From: Apricaphanius iberus
Taxonomy: Eukaryota > Chordata > Actinopteri > Cyprinodontiformes > Aphaniidae
Reading direction: 5' to 3'
DNA: 64,000 bases
Assembly (NCBI GenBank): GCA_028564705.1
Contig: JAPXFQ010002626.1
Location: 124,001-188,000, forward strand
In this document: positions 10,965-20,061 of the stretch, piece by piece
How positions within the stretch are numbered: the stretch's first letter is position 1
Layout: each line of letters starts with the position of its first letter
Program-made: the position numbers and the translations under genes
Notes under the pieces: generated by a model
The model's input: only the letters and a program-made list of their open reading frames with translations
What the model was told of the DNA's origin: nothing
The model's database searches: none

Positions 10965-11165
10965 TTGCGGCAGATGACTGCTCGTCCTAAACCAGGTTCT
11001 GCTGGAGGTTTCTTCCTGTGGAGAGGGAGTTTTTGCTCTTCAACCTAGCTATATCCTCGCTCAGTATGAGGGATTAATGAGGGATTGCTTTGGTTGGAGA
11101 CTGCATGCTCAGGGCAACACCTCACCTCAATGACTTAATGAAATCTCATAGGAAAAGTTTGCTTG
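10965..11165 (+). mobile_element. L2 3' UTR fragment (family b)
   Basis: Contains GGTTTCTTCCTGT, then GGGAGTTTTTGCTCT, then CTCAGTATGAGGGATT, the conserved 3' UTR of a common fish L2-type LINE. The same blocks occur in reverse complement at 16,850-16,930, in the L2 copy there. Confidence 0.6.
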
Positions 11166-11231
11166 TTTTCCATCTGGTACTTTGTTTTTTTTGTTTTTAG
11201 CAAATATTACATTCCATTACTCAAGCACATA

Positions 11232-11682
11232 TCCATATAATGGGAGTCAATCAGGGCAGGAGATTTGCCACCTGTAATGAGGCATTATCTTCCCCAAAAC
11301 TCCTTTGTTTATCCAAGTGTTGTTATGAATAGTTGCCGATATTCCCCTGTGAGTCCAGAACGTCTCGGAGGTGCTAAGGTATTAGCTTCTGGGTGTTTTA
11401 CAGGTTGTAATGCAACTTACACTAACCTGGGATTTCAATGACGTCAAAGCCAACCACCGCTGCAGCTGTAGTATGCTAAGGTTGTGGAAAGGGAACCTGT
11501 GGAAGCTGAACTTAGTCAAATTGGCCATTCAGCTTGTGCAATTTGGAAGCATGCAAATGTGAACCGTGTTGTTTGAAGTAGCAAGTTCTATTTGCCATAA
11601 TAAGCACCTCTGAGTTTTGGGGCAGATAATACCTTATTGTAGGCAGCAAATCTCCTGCCCTGATTGAATCGTATTATATGGA
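11232..11682. mobile_element. 451-bp MITE with ~70-bp terminal inverted repeats
   Basis: Left arm 11,232-11,303 and right arm 11,612-11,682 are imperfect inverted repeats, both starting TCCATATAAT and sharing TCAATCAGGGCAGGAGATTT. The tetranucleotide CATA occurs directly on both sides (11,228-11,231 and 11,683-11,686) and may be the target duplication. No coding sequence inside. It is a non-autonomous DNA transposon of a family I cannot name. Confidence 0.75.
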
Positions 11683-11689
11683 CATACAC

Positions 11690-12080
11690 TGATCAGACTG
11701 GATTAAAAACTTCTCCCAAAGGAAGGACTTCAAATGGCTCCAACCTTGTCTGGTGAGTAACTGAACAAAATATTAGCTAAAAATAAGGTCCAGATTGAGA
11801 AAAATTAACCTTTCCTTTAAACAGATAACTTTTAGCTGATTTTAATGTTTGTACAATTAATTTGAAATGGCTTTTCTTGTAAAGGGCCTTTAGATGTAAT
11901 TTGTTATGAATTGCCGCAATAATAATAAACTGAATTGACTTTAACTGAATCCTTCGATACTGGTTAATACTTTTGACGGAAGTCCCATGACAATCATTAT
12001 CCTTCAAACCAAACCCATTTCTTCAGTTATTTAAGGAAATTATGAGTCTATTTTGTTTTCTTTTTTTTCCCAAGACAAAG
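11690..12080. other. Unassigned stretch
   Basis: AT-rich, only short frames, nothing recognised. Confidence 0.4.
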
Positions 12081-12545
12081 AGTCAAATAGTGCTCAGGTA
12101 TCCCTGGTTATCCTTGCATAATCCTCAAATAAACAGGCCCGGTCACTGTTTTGATGCTTGGAGTTCTTTTTGCCTGAAAAACTTTCTCCATTCAGCCCTG
12201 TGTTCCAGTCAACCTGAGACTAACCAACCCTCCTCCTGATCACTCCTCAGTATCCCCAGAGCATTACCACTTGAAACAAGCATTCATTAAGGATTTAGCC
12301 CTCTCATTACCACCTCACCGACCATATGATTGTCCCATCGATCTCCTGCCTGAATCCTCTCTTCCCTCAGGCCGTCTTTCAATCTCTCTTGCTAGGAAAG
12401 AGAGGCTATGGAAAAATATATCAATCACTCACTTAAAGCAGGAATCATCCGTCCATCATCATCTCTTCTTGGAGCTAGATTGTTCTTCATTAAAAAACAG
12501 ACAATTTACTCATACCCTTTATTGATTATTGAGGACTCAACCAAA
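12080..12545 (+). pseudogene. Ty3/gypsy (Sushi-like) pol fragment
   Basis: Start of the reverse transcriptase of a chromovirus-type LTR retrotransposon. Around 12,270-12,400 the frame gives K-Q-A-F-I-K-D-L-A-L-S-L-P-P-H-R-P-Y-D-C and I-D-L-L-P, followed after a frame change near 12,405 by [19 protein letters not shown], the block just before the RT palm in Sushi-type gypsy elements. It ends near 12,545; no Y-x-D-D, integrase or LTR is present. A dead fragment. Confidence 0.8.
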
Positions 12546-13574
12546 TCACTGTTAAGAACAAGTATTAATTTCCTCTTATTTAATCCGCCTTTGAACCACT
12601 ATCCAAAAGCACCATATTCTCAGTTTTATTTGGACCCAAATGCAGAGAGGTGAAGTGACGAGTTCTTCAAATATGAAAAAAAAAAGTCTTAGAATGCTGT
12701 CATTAGGATAAGGCAGCGGTGGAAAATGGCACTGAAAGAAAAACAGCTAATCATAGGGGATATGGAGCTGCTATGGCAGAATTAGAGCAGGTCAAGTAAG
12801 CAGGACTCCTCCAAGAAAGCTGAAGTAAGACTCAAAGAACTTATAAACTAATGGGAAAGAGACTGAAACTAATGGAACAAAATAAACCAAAGAAATAAAA
12901 AACCTAAATACAAAACAATAAACTAACATGGAGAGAAGACATGAGTAAGACAACATAGCTTTGATAGCAGCGTCCAGAAATCTAACTTTAATCAATCAAT
13001 TAACCAATCAGTCAATCAACACCAGCCATTATAAAAAGATAACTCTGCAGCAGAGTAGTATTGCCCATCTCCAGCAGCCGTTTAGCAACACATGATGTAT
13101 AGTGTACACCATGCAAGTTCTATTAAAGCTTTAACCATCTTAGAGACTATTTTTACAATGTGACTCAAACAAGCACCAGAACTATTTAGCAGAAACATAC
13201 ATCCAGTCCCTGTACCCATTCACTTTCTCGTCATGGAACGCAGAGTGGCACGGGCAGACATTGCGTGCAGCAGCTGACCACTGATGTTAGACATCTGCTT
13301 TGCAAACAACTGAAGGGAGTGTCATGTCTACATGTGTAGAGAAGCTACAGTGTTTGAAGCATTGGGCAGGATCCTGGTTCCACATACTGCCGTGAGAGAA
13401 GCTTTTCAGAACACACACAGCTATGCTGCACAAGATAAATCGTAAACCTGTTGGCAGGTGACATACTTCACTGGTTGCCATGACAACACAGGAATTAGCT
13501 TTTCTCATCAGCAAAAAAAATTGCTGATTTGCCTGATGGGTTCAATGATCCTGAAGACATGCACAAACATACTC
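12546..13574. other. Unassigned stretch with an L2-like (ATCA)n tail
   Basis: No gene recognised. 12,988-13,019 holds repeated ATCA/ATCAATCA units, the reverse of a TGATTGAT tail, which suggests a tiny minus-strand L2 remnant. The rest is unassigned. Confidence 0.4.
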
Positions 13575-13577
13575 AGA

Positions 13578-13620
13578 CACACACACACACAAATACACAC
13601 ACACACACGCACACACACAC

Positions 13621-13661
<41 letters not shown>
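13578..13661. repeat. (CA)n microsatellite
   Basis: CA dinucleotide tract with a few interruptions (AATA, CG). Predicted frames reading poly-T-H across it are artefacts. Confidence 0.97.
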
Positions 13662-13664
<3 letters not shown>

Positions 13665-13994
13665 ACATGAACAAACAGATCAAAGGAAAAAAGTTTCTAA
13701 GTTAGAAGAACAGCATTGAGAAGATTAAGTTTTAAGACTTTAGTCATACTTGGTATTCAGAAGGTCGAAGCTAATGTAGAACAGCAACAATGATGGTGTT
13801 CAGCAGCTGAAAGCAGTGGCAGATTTAGAAGTTTCCCAAGGCAAACAAAGGAATTAACCCTCTGTAGCTGTTTTTTTGACATTTTTCATTCCTAAATAAA
13901 AATAAAAAGTCGTATATGTAACTTCTTCAGTGGTCCAGTCTTTAAATAGCACTAATGCCCAGAATTCAGATGTCTGGAACAGCCATGTTTGAGA

Positions 13995-14062
13995 GAAGGC
14001 AAGGAAAATGTATTTGTATAGCACACTTTCAGAACCAAAGCAATTCAAGGTGATGTTTTCCG
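13995..14062 (-). mobile_element. L2 3' terminal fragment
   Basis: Reverse complement of the L2/Maui terminal block: AAGGCAAGG, then TTTGTATAGCACACTTTCAG, then CAATTCAAGGTG. Same block as at 19,254-19,320. No coding content. Confidence 0.55.
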
Positions 14063-14064
14063 CC

Positions 14065-14957
14065 GACCTGTCATGCTGTTTCAAATGGGCTGCAAGTAGT
14101 GGCAGCTGGTGAAAAACAATTCTTGGTTGTGCTGATGTACCAATATATTTCCCTTCCTATTCCCATACTAACATTCAAATAAATGGTAGAAAAAAGGACT
14201 ACAATTCCAAAATACTTTAACATTCTTCATACAGCAAAACATGAACCGCAACATTTACAATTCCCCTGGATTTATCTGACAATCAGGAACTAAGCAAAAT
14301 CTTAGATATGAATGCTCATCCATCTGAGTCATCTAACGACAGTTCTGCTCCGCCTTGTACAACGTCAAATTAGATTGGTCATTATACGCAGCAAACATTA
14401 TATCGGCAGAATATGATGACAGCAGCACAAACGTATTAAATGCAAAAGAAGTATAATTATTATTAACCATTTAAGAAGAAATGTTTTTAGTGACATTTAT
14501 TTAGAGGAGCATTAACATCATGCTAACCACTGCAACAAATGCATGACAAATAACAAATGATAGTAGCTGATGAACAGAAACCATAAACAGCATTATAAAA
14601 TTAAGCAATATGGGTAATAATACTAATAAAACATGTTCGAGTACGGGAGTACTTCTGAAATATAAGTAAAAACCCTTTCCTGACACCAGCATGGTTTCTC
14701 CCATGAATTTCTTTCTTTCTGTCAGCCAGTTCTAATCTCTCTTTACCTGTGAACACCCTGCATCATGATCTCTGCTGCTGGCTTCTGGTCTATTTCTCCT
14801 CCCTGACTTTGATCTTTCTATTGGAGCAATATGTATTTCTGTCAAATATAAGAGAGGAATAGTGAGCACAAGTTATGCACTGAAGTGAAAGATGACTAAA
14901 TTTATTCCAAGCAGGAAATAGCAAATAATGTAATATAAATAACATTAGTATTATTAA
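14065..14957. other. Unassigned stretch
   Basis: AT-rich; only frames below 80 codons, none recognised. Confidence 0.4.
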
Positions 14958-15447
14958 CTACACTGTCAGAAATAGGGGTACAGAATGGGTACATTACCGT
15001 GCCCCAAGGTACAAAACATAAATTAACATAATCAAAGAACAAATATTGAACCTCGGGGTAACTATCTGTCCCTTTTTCACTGTCAGAACAGTACATAAAT
15101 GTTTCTTAGTACTAAAAAGTACATTTTTGTACCATTTCTTAGATAGGCTACGATTTCTGGTGATTATCTTTTTTACGAAAAAATATATCCATTAGCAAAG
15201 CTAGATTTATGTAAATGGACTTCATAGTTTTATTGTTAACACAGTTTTATTATTTTTTTATTTTTTCAATCAAACAAATAAACAAATGGGTGACTCCTGG
15301 CTACATTGTGGTAAGGTGATGTGCCAGTCATGTCAAGTCAGTAATGATTGGCTAAAAGTTAGTGCTGTTAAAAAGTAAAAATACAGAGGTACAAATACGT
15401 ACCTAGAGTTAAGGGTACAATTCTGTGCTTAATTTCTGAGTGTGTAG
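14958..15447. mobile_element. 490-bp MITE rich in GTAC motifs
   Basis: Terminal inverted repeats start CTACACTGTCAGAAAT (left, 14,958) and, read in reverse, CTACACACTCAGAAAT (right, ending 15,447). Inside, the words GGTAC and GTACC recur many times on both strands (for example around 14,976, 15,008, 15,118, 15,130, 15,388, 15,400, 15,414), so the element can fold back at several places. No coding capacity. Superfamily not determined. Confidence 0.65.
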
Positions 15448-16081
15448 CTTAAAATGAGGGCCTCATGATGTTCATGAAAGGGTTTAAATGTAGGGAGGGT
15501 AGAAATAAGATTTTTTTAATATAAATATGTGGAAATAAACACTGTGGTCAGAAAGGAAAAAGAATTTGGTTTATTTCTTTTATGAACTAACCAGTAAGAG
15601 ATGTAACAAAGGTAATAACAACATTATCATCGTTAACAAGCTCAAGATGATATAGTGAGATGTATTAACTAGGCATCATTTAGCGGAGATGAAATGCATG
15701 CAACAGCATAGCATAACTTACAGCTGTCAAAAGTTTTTTATAAAGCTTTTTCTGGCTCAGGCTGGTTTTCTGAACATGATGCTCTGCTCAGCAGCACCTC
15801 TTGATGATCAAGTGAATGTTTGTGTGTGTTTAAAGTGCTTAAAATATGTTAGGGCATATTAAAAGATTGTATGGCATAACAGGTATAAAAGGGATGGGGG
15901 ATGGGGTCACCGACATGGGCAGTGTGGTGGGCGAGCTCCATTTTGAGTTAAGCCAGATGGAACAGTGTTTCAAGGTCACCAGGTTTTAATAAACTGAATC
16001 CATAATACAGTTTTAATTCCTTTTTACACTGAGGTAACCAGAAGATCCACAAAGAGCTAAAAAGTTCTTAAAAGTTTCCAC
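15448..16081. other. Unassigned stretch
   Basis: No gene or known repeat recognised. 15,890-15,960 is locally G-rich. Confidence 0.4.
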
Positions 16082-16745
16082 TAGGCATGTGATTCTTACA
16101 ACACCTCATAATTCAATTTGATTCTTGGGGTGACAATTCGATTAAGAAGTAATTCTAGATTCTAATCTACTTTTTTTGTAATCAATACAGGGTTGGAGGG
16201 ATTTCCGAATTTCAGGATCAACCATTATCCTCTATAAACTGGAATATGTTAAGTTATCAAGATGCACAGAAGCCAGCATATTTGCAGCATTATCTGTAAC
16301 TATAACCACATCTATGATTGGTAGATTCCATTCATATGCTACAGTGTGGAACATCACATTCACATTAGTAGCTGTGTGGCTTTTGTGTATCACTCGTGTT
16401 TGTTTTCCACGCGACTCAATCAGCCAAGTGCCTGTGATGTAGTGAGCGATGAATGTAACAAACAGCATTGTACGTTAAGTTTTTCAGCTCATAGCACTGG
16501 TGCTACAGAGGTTACTGTTTTTTTTAGCACAGACAAAAAGGTTGTAGCATCAAAACAAAATGTCTTACAATCTCTAAAAACCTTGTCTTCAAGAAGAGAC
16601 CGTGGAACATGTTATAGTGTTTTACCTAAAGTATTCTGTTAAGAGTAGGGAACTGGTACAAAATGTACAAGATATCAAACTGCAACTGGACATCCAATAA
16701 CTTTTAAAATAATTTTCAAGTTCTGAAAAAAAAAATACAGAGATA
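16082..16745 (-). mobile_element. hAT transposon fragment (same family as 57,364-58,350)
   Basis: The left 80 bp (ATGTGATTCTTACAACA, then TCAATTTGATTC) is the reverse complement of the right end of the hAT element at 58,260-58,350. The stretch 16,640-16,720 (GGATGTCCAGTTGCA when reversed) matches 58,060-58,120. Unlike that copy, this one keeps part of the transposase gene. The far terminus is not clear and merges with an L2 tail near 16,745. Confidence 0.65.
16232..16468 (-). pseudogene. hAT transposase fragment
   Basis: Seventy-eight codons from the middle of a hAT-family (ZBED/Charlie-like) transposase. The frame reads A-H-Y-I-T-G-T-W with V-I-H-K-S-H-T-A-T-N, then V-I-V-T-D-N-A-A-N-M; the V-T-D-N-A-x-N block holds a conserved catalytic aspartate of hAT enzymes. 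The BED zinc finger and C-terminal dimerisation (hATC) regions are absent. It is a remnant only. Confidence 0.6.
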
Positions 16746-17199
16746 TTTTAATTAAATTCAATTGAACACTCTTTTATTTATATAGCGCCAATTCACAACA
16801 AAAGTCATTTCAATGCAATTATACAAACATTCCAGATTCCAACCAGAGCAATCCCTCATACTGAGCAAGCATGTAGCGACAGTGGAGAGAAAAAAATCCC
16901 TTTTAACAGGAAGAAACCTCTGGCAGAACCTGGCTCAGTACAAGCGGTCATCTGCCATAACATTCTGGGGGTCTGAGAAGACAAAGAACAGACAGCATGG
17001 AGGATGCTCGGTGACTTTGAGCATCATCTGGACCGATGCTCCCCATCCAGGGGGGCATTATAGTTTAGCAGGGTACCAGACCGTGTGGAGCTTTTATGGG
17101 GAGAAAAACACTGAGAGAAAACTGGGTTTACAATCGCAATAACAGCTGAAAATATATATCTGGAGAGTAGTAGAGAGTAAAATAACAAATGCATGGACT

Positions 17200-17718
17200 A
17201 GTTGGTCTGCATCAGTCCTTGACAGGATGTTTTTTTTAATTTTAGCAATATTCCGGAGGTGAAATAAATCAATCTTAGAAACCTGTTTAATATGGGATTT
17301 AAATGTCATGTCTTGATCAGAAATTGCACCAAGGTTCTTTACATCATTAACAGAGACCAAATCAATTCCATCCAGATGAGGAGATTGACTTAACTGGCCC
17401 AAAGACAACAATTTCTGTCTTTTCTGAATTTAAAAGTAGAAAATTCAGAATCATCCAGGTTTTTATGTTTTAGAGACACGCTTGTAATCTGCCTAACTAA
17501 TTGGTTTCATCCGGTTTTATGGATAAATATATTTGTGTATTATCAGCATAACTGTGGAAATTCATTCCATGTTGTCTAATTATTTTACCAATTGGAAGCA
17601 AAAATATATAGTAAAGAGAATTGGTCCAAGCACGGAATCCTGTGGTACTCCACAAGTAATCCTTGAGTGTGAAGATTTATCATTGACATGAACAAACTGG
17701 AATCTGTTGGACAGATAT
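17200..17718 (-). pseudogene. L2 reverse transcriptase, C-terminal half
   Basis: Decayed RT read on the minus strand. 17,610-17,670 gives V-P-Q-G-S/D-S-V-L-G-P-type motif B. Around 17,535-17,560 the catalytic tetrapeptide reads Y-A-D-N instead of Y-A-D-D, a substitution that would abolish activity. 17,270-17,340 gives L-G-A-I-S-D-Q-D-M-T-F-K-S-H-I-K-Q-V-S, the usual thumb-region block. Continues upstream (in its own direction) beyond the Penelope insertion at 18,944-19,215. Confidence 0.7.
17710..17718. repeat. Target-site duplication, left copy (Penelope-like element)
   Basis: GACAGATAT here is repeated exactly at 18,944-18,952. When the insertion is removed the two L2 halves join correctly across one copy of this word. 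Confidence 0.8.
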
Positions 17719-17769
17719 CTTAAGGAAATTCCAATCGAACGCAACTGGACTTGGTAGTTTGTGTTGGAA

Positions 17770-17803
17770 GACGTTTCACCTCTTATCCAAGAGGCTTCAT
17801 CAG
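17770..17803 (-). ncRNA. Hammerhead ribozyme-like motif, left arm
   Basis: Read on the minus strand: CTGATGAA, a 7-bp stem II (GCCTCTT / AAGAGGT with loop GGAT), then GAAAC and GTC. This is the hammerhead core with cleavage expected after the final C. Stem III would be only AC/GU without a loop, as in the minimal forms known from Penelope-like elements that work as dimers through the self-complementary ACGU. There is one extra A before stem II compared with the strict consensus CUGANGA. Stem I flanks (GAA / TTC) can pair for three base pairs. Confidence 0.65.
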
Positions 17804-17989
17804 TTCATGCTCGCTGCTGACCAGGCTGGGACTGGTCCAACTAACTGGTGTGGAGACTCAGCAATTTAACCTCTTGGAGGACTTTTACAAGACTGATTAT
17901 GTCATTGGATCCTTTGTGCTCCATCTCGTAACGACGGTCGTTGGCGTGTCGCCAATTGGTGGAGGTTAGGTTTCGGCTTCATTAGTGCC

Positions 17990-18190
17990 CTATTGTGTTA
18001 TAATGACAACACATATGTTATCAGCTCTGTGTTGCAGGGTCCTGATAACACTAAGCTTGTGTTCCAGTGGGTGGTGTGAGTCAAAAAGTAGGTATTGGTC
18101 TGTGTGTGTGGGTTTTCTGTATACCCTAATGTGGAGCCTTCTGTCCTTTCTCCTCTGGACGACACAATCTAAACATACCCACCAGCTCAC
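17990..18190 (-). pseudogene. Penelope-like RT, C-terminal fragment
   Basis: About 55 codons: L-H-I-R-V-Y-R-K-P-T-H-T-D-Q-Y-L-L-F, then S-H-H-P-L-E-H-K-L, then I-R-T-L-Q-H-R-A. The Y-R-K-P-T-x-T-x-x-Y-L block followed by S-x-H-P is the recognisable end of the RT domain of Penelope-like elements. It joins the 3' region near 18,008, skipping the endonuclease. No start of its own. Confidence 0.8.
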
Positions 18191-18194
18191 ATGC

Positions 18195-18565
18195 CCAAGG
18201 GGAAGAACGCAAGCACGTGAGAGACACTCTCACAACTTGTGGTTACCCCAGCTGGACTTTTGTGAAAACTGCAGCTAGTTCCAGAAGGAAAGCCAACAAA
18301 GTCGTTGAATAGGAAAAAGAAAACAAACAAAACAATGTAGTCATTACATATGTGTCTGGGATTTCTGAAAAACTCAGGAGGATTTTTAACAAACACAGTA
18401 TCCCTGTGTATTTCAAACCCAGCAACACACTCAGATAAAGACTAGTACATCCCAAGGACAGAACACCACACGCACACAAAAGCAAGCTGGTGTATGCAAT
18501 CCAATGCAATGAAGAATGCAAGGACCTCTACATTGGTGGCCCTTTCATCCTTACCCAGGAGACTC
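18195..18565 (+). pseudogene. Penelope-like linker and GIY-YIG endonuclease fragment
   Basis: Plus-strand frame following the RT: E-R-H-S-H-N-type linker, then [27 protein letters not shown] and V-H-P-K-D-R-T-P. Around 18,490-18,545 it reads V-Y-A-I-Q-C-N-E-E-C-K-D-L-Y-I-G, the start of the GIY-YIG endonuclease domain (here L-Y-I-G). It breaks a few codons later. Stops near 18,310 and 18,435 and the missing domain end make it inactive. Confidence 0.75.
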
Positions 18566-18815
18566 AACAATTTATCCTCTAATAAGAAAAACAACTGTGA
18601 CTCCAGCGACTGTCGTTATAACACAATAGGGCACTAATGAAGCCGAAACCTAACCTCCACCAATAGGCGACACGCCAACGACCGTCGTTAAGACATGGAG
18701 CACAAAGGATCCAATGACATAATCAGTCTTGTAAAAGCCCTCCAAGAAGTTAAATAGCTGAATCTCCACACCAGTTAGTTGGACCAGTCCCAGCCTGGTA
18801 AGCGGCGAGCATGGA

Positions 18816-18849
18816 CTGATGAAGCCTCTTGGATAAGAGGTGAAACGTC
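18816..18849 (+). ncRNA. Hammerhead ribozyme-like motif, right arm
   Basis: Plus-strand copy of the motif at 17,770-17,803 with the identical core: CTGATGAA, stem II GCCTCTT/AAGAGGT, GAAAC, GTC. The flanking stem I bases differ slightly (GGA/TTC with one wobble). Both copies keep every conserved core base although the arms have otherwise diverged by about 5 percent. Confidence 0.65.
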
Positions 18850-18943
18850 TTCCAAGACAAACTACCAAGTCCAGTTGCGTTCAATTGAAATTTCCTTGAG
18901 ATAACCATGACCTGGATGAATGAGAATATTCACAGGCTTGTTT

Positions 18944-18952
18944 GACAGATAT
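18944..18952. repeat. Target-site duplication, right copy (Penelope-like element)
   Basis: Second GACAGATAT, see 17,710-17,718. Confidence 0.8.
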
Positions 18953-19215
18953 TATTTAAACCAAACTAGTGCTGTTCCCTTGATCCCTACAAGATGTTAA
19001 AGTTTTTCCAAGAGAATATTATGATCGACTGTGTCAAAAGCAGCACTGAGATCCAACAAGACCAGAACAGTCACAAATCCATTATCTAAGGCCATTAGAA
19101 TATCATTATTAACTTTTACCCGTGCTGTTTCAGTGCTATGAGGAGCTCTAAAACCTGACAAAAATTATTCAAACAGGTTGTTGCTGTTTAGATGCCCACA
19201 TACCTTGTTTAAGAA
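18944..19215 (-). pseudogene. L2 reverse transcriptase, N-terminal half
   Basis: Continuation of the L2 RT at 17,200-17,718. Around 19,030-19,080 the minus strand reads [16 protein letters not shown], motif A with its catalytic aspartate, and around 19,130-19,170 [10 protein letters not shown]. Broken by stops. Confidence 0.7.
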
Positions 19216-19253
19216 AATAAAATTAATAAAAAGAATATAGCTTTTGTTTGTAA

Positions 19254-19345
19254 GGCAAGGTAATTTTATTTATATAGCACACTTTCAACACAAGGCAATT
19301 GAAGGTGCTTTACATGATTACAGAAATGTGAAAAACGAACATTTA
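19254..19345 (-). mobile_element. L2/Maui 3' terminal fragment
   Basis: Reverse complement of the AAGGCAAGG / TATATAGCACACTTTCA / GGCAATTGAAGGTGCTTTACA block that ends fish L2/Maui elements. Non-coding. Confidence 0.55.
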
Positions 19346-19488
19346 TAAAAAGTATATCAAATAATATATTGAACAAACAATAGTACTGAATTAAAAACAA
19401 CTATTTAGGAATAATAGTATTGGCAATACTATTAGTATCTAGTATCAGTTACACATAAGCAAGTCTAAATAGGTACGTTTTTATTTTA

Positions 19489-20049
19489 ACAGTCTCGTAT
19501 TAAATATGTTTTATATAATCTTTAGTTAGCATTCAAAAGATAAAAGTCTGTTTTTCTATTATGCATGGTTGTAAAACATATCCTTGACCAGTATTTAACT
19601 GGGACAAGCTTTTAAGTCATAAAACTCTTGGGTAAGTTTATTGCAGGCTGTAAAAACAGGATGTCTTCAGAATGAATGGAAGTCAGGTGTAGGGAGGAAG
19701 GGCCAGAAAAGCCTACTCCATGGTACGGCCATAAATTAGGTCAGGAGGAAACCTTGGGACTAACGTGTGGTCTGATAAAGTTCTGGTGGGAGTATGTGTG
19801 ACCTTTGAGGATATCTGAGACAAAGAGTTTTGCTTAAGAAGGACCATAAACCATAAAACTCAGAATGAACTTTTGACTTGGATCCAGGAGAAAAGACACG
19901 TCCCCTATGACTGCATGAGTTCTTGACATCCAATCATTGTTAAGACACTGTTTAAAACGTTCTGATTGGAGCAGATTAATCCTGGGAGGTTTTGGATGTT
20001 TATAAAAGTTATGACAACAAAGTAGCCCCAAAAAATATAACATACAACA
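19489..20049 (-). repeat. 3' LTR with inverted U3
   Basis: After the polypurine tract the minus strand starts correctly with TGTTGTATGTTATATTTTTT (20,049 downward), but from about 20,015 to 19,489 the U3 sequence is present in the opposite orientation. It corresponds to 25,419-25,945 in reverse complement. R and U5 (about 180 bp, matching 25,235-25,418) are missing. A 527-bp inversion inside one LTR is unusual and could come from aberrant strand transfer during reverse transcription or from later rearrangement. Confidence 0.75.
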
Positions 20050-20061
20050 ACTCCCTCTTTC
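20050..20061 (-). promoter_or_regulatory. Polypurine tract
   Basis: Minus strand GAAAGAGGGAGT directly precedes the LTR start TGTTGTATG, the position where plus-strand synthesis is primed in retroelements. Confidence 0.75.

Larger units (their letters stand above)
17719..18943. mobile_element. Penelope-like element with inverted arms
   Basis: A 1.2-kb insertion made of two head-to-head pieces of a GIY-YIG-type Penelope-like retroelement (Neptune/Poseidon type). The left piece is on the minus strand (RT end plus 3' region), the right piece on the plus strand (endonuclease region plus 3' region). Their 3' regions form inverted arms of about 286 bp (17,722-18,008 and 18,612-18,897) that differ at about 14 positions by my count. 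The right arm continues about 45 bp further, to 18,943. Each arm holds a hammerhead-ribozyme-like core, a known feature of the terminal repeats of this class. Bracketed by a 9-bp target duplication inside an L2 RT. Confidence 0.82.
16746..19215 (-). mobile_element. L2-type LINE (family b), interrupted by a Penelope-like element
   Basis: Minus-strand L2 copy running from 19,215 down to 16,746, with the Penelope insertion at 17,719-18,943 inside its RT. The 3' UTR (17,160-16,760) ends with a GGCGCTATATAAATAAAAG block and an AATTGAATT tail. The ORF joins the UTR directly after the L-V-H-A-F-V block near 17,200, so the last part of ORF2 is deleted. Confidence 0.7.

Noticed and set aside
13458..13670. 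Threonine/histidine-rich open frame
   Set aside because: Translation of the CA microsatellite.
17751..17969. 72-codon frame repeated on the other strand at 18,650-18,868
   Set aside because: Mirror image caused by the inverted arms of the Penelope-like element, overlapping the ribozyme region.
19834..20043. Frame shared almost exactly with 25,379-25,590 (HNFYKHPKPP...), looking like a conserved protein
   Set aside because: Both are the same U3 sequence in inverted copies of one LTR; identity is due to recent duplication, not coding constraint, and the frame runs antisense to the LTR's transcription.
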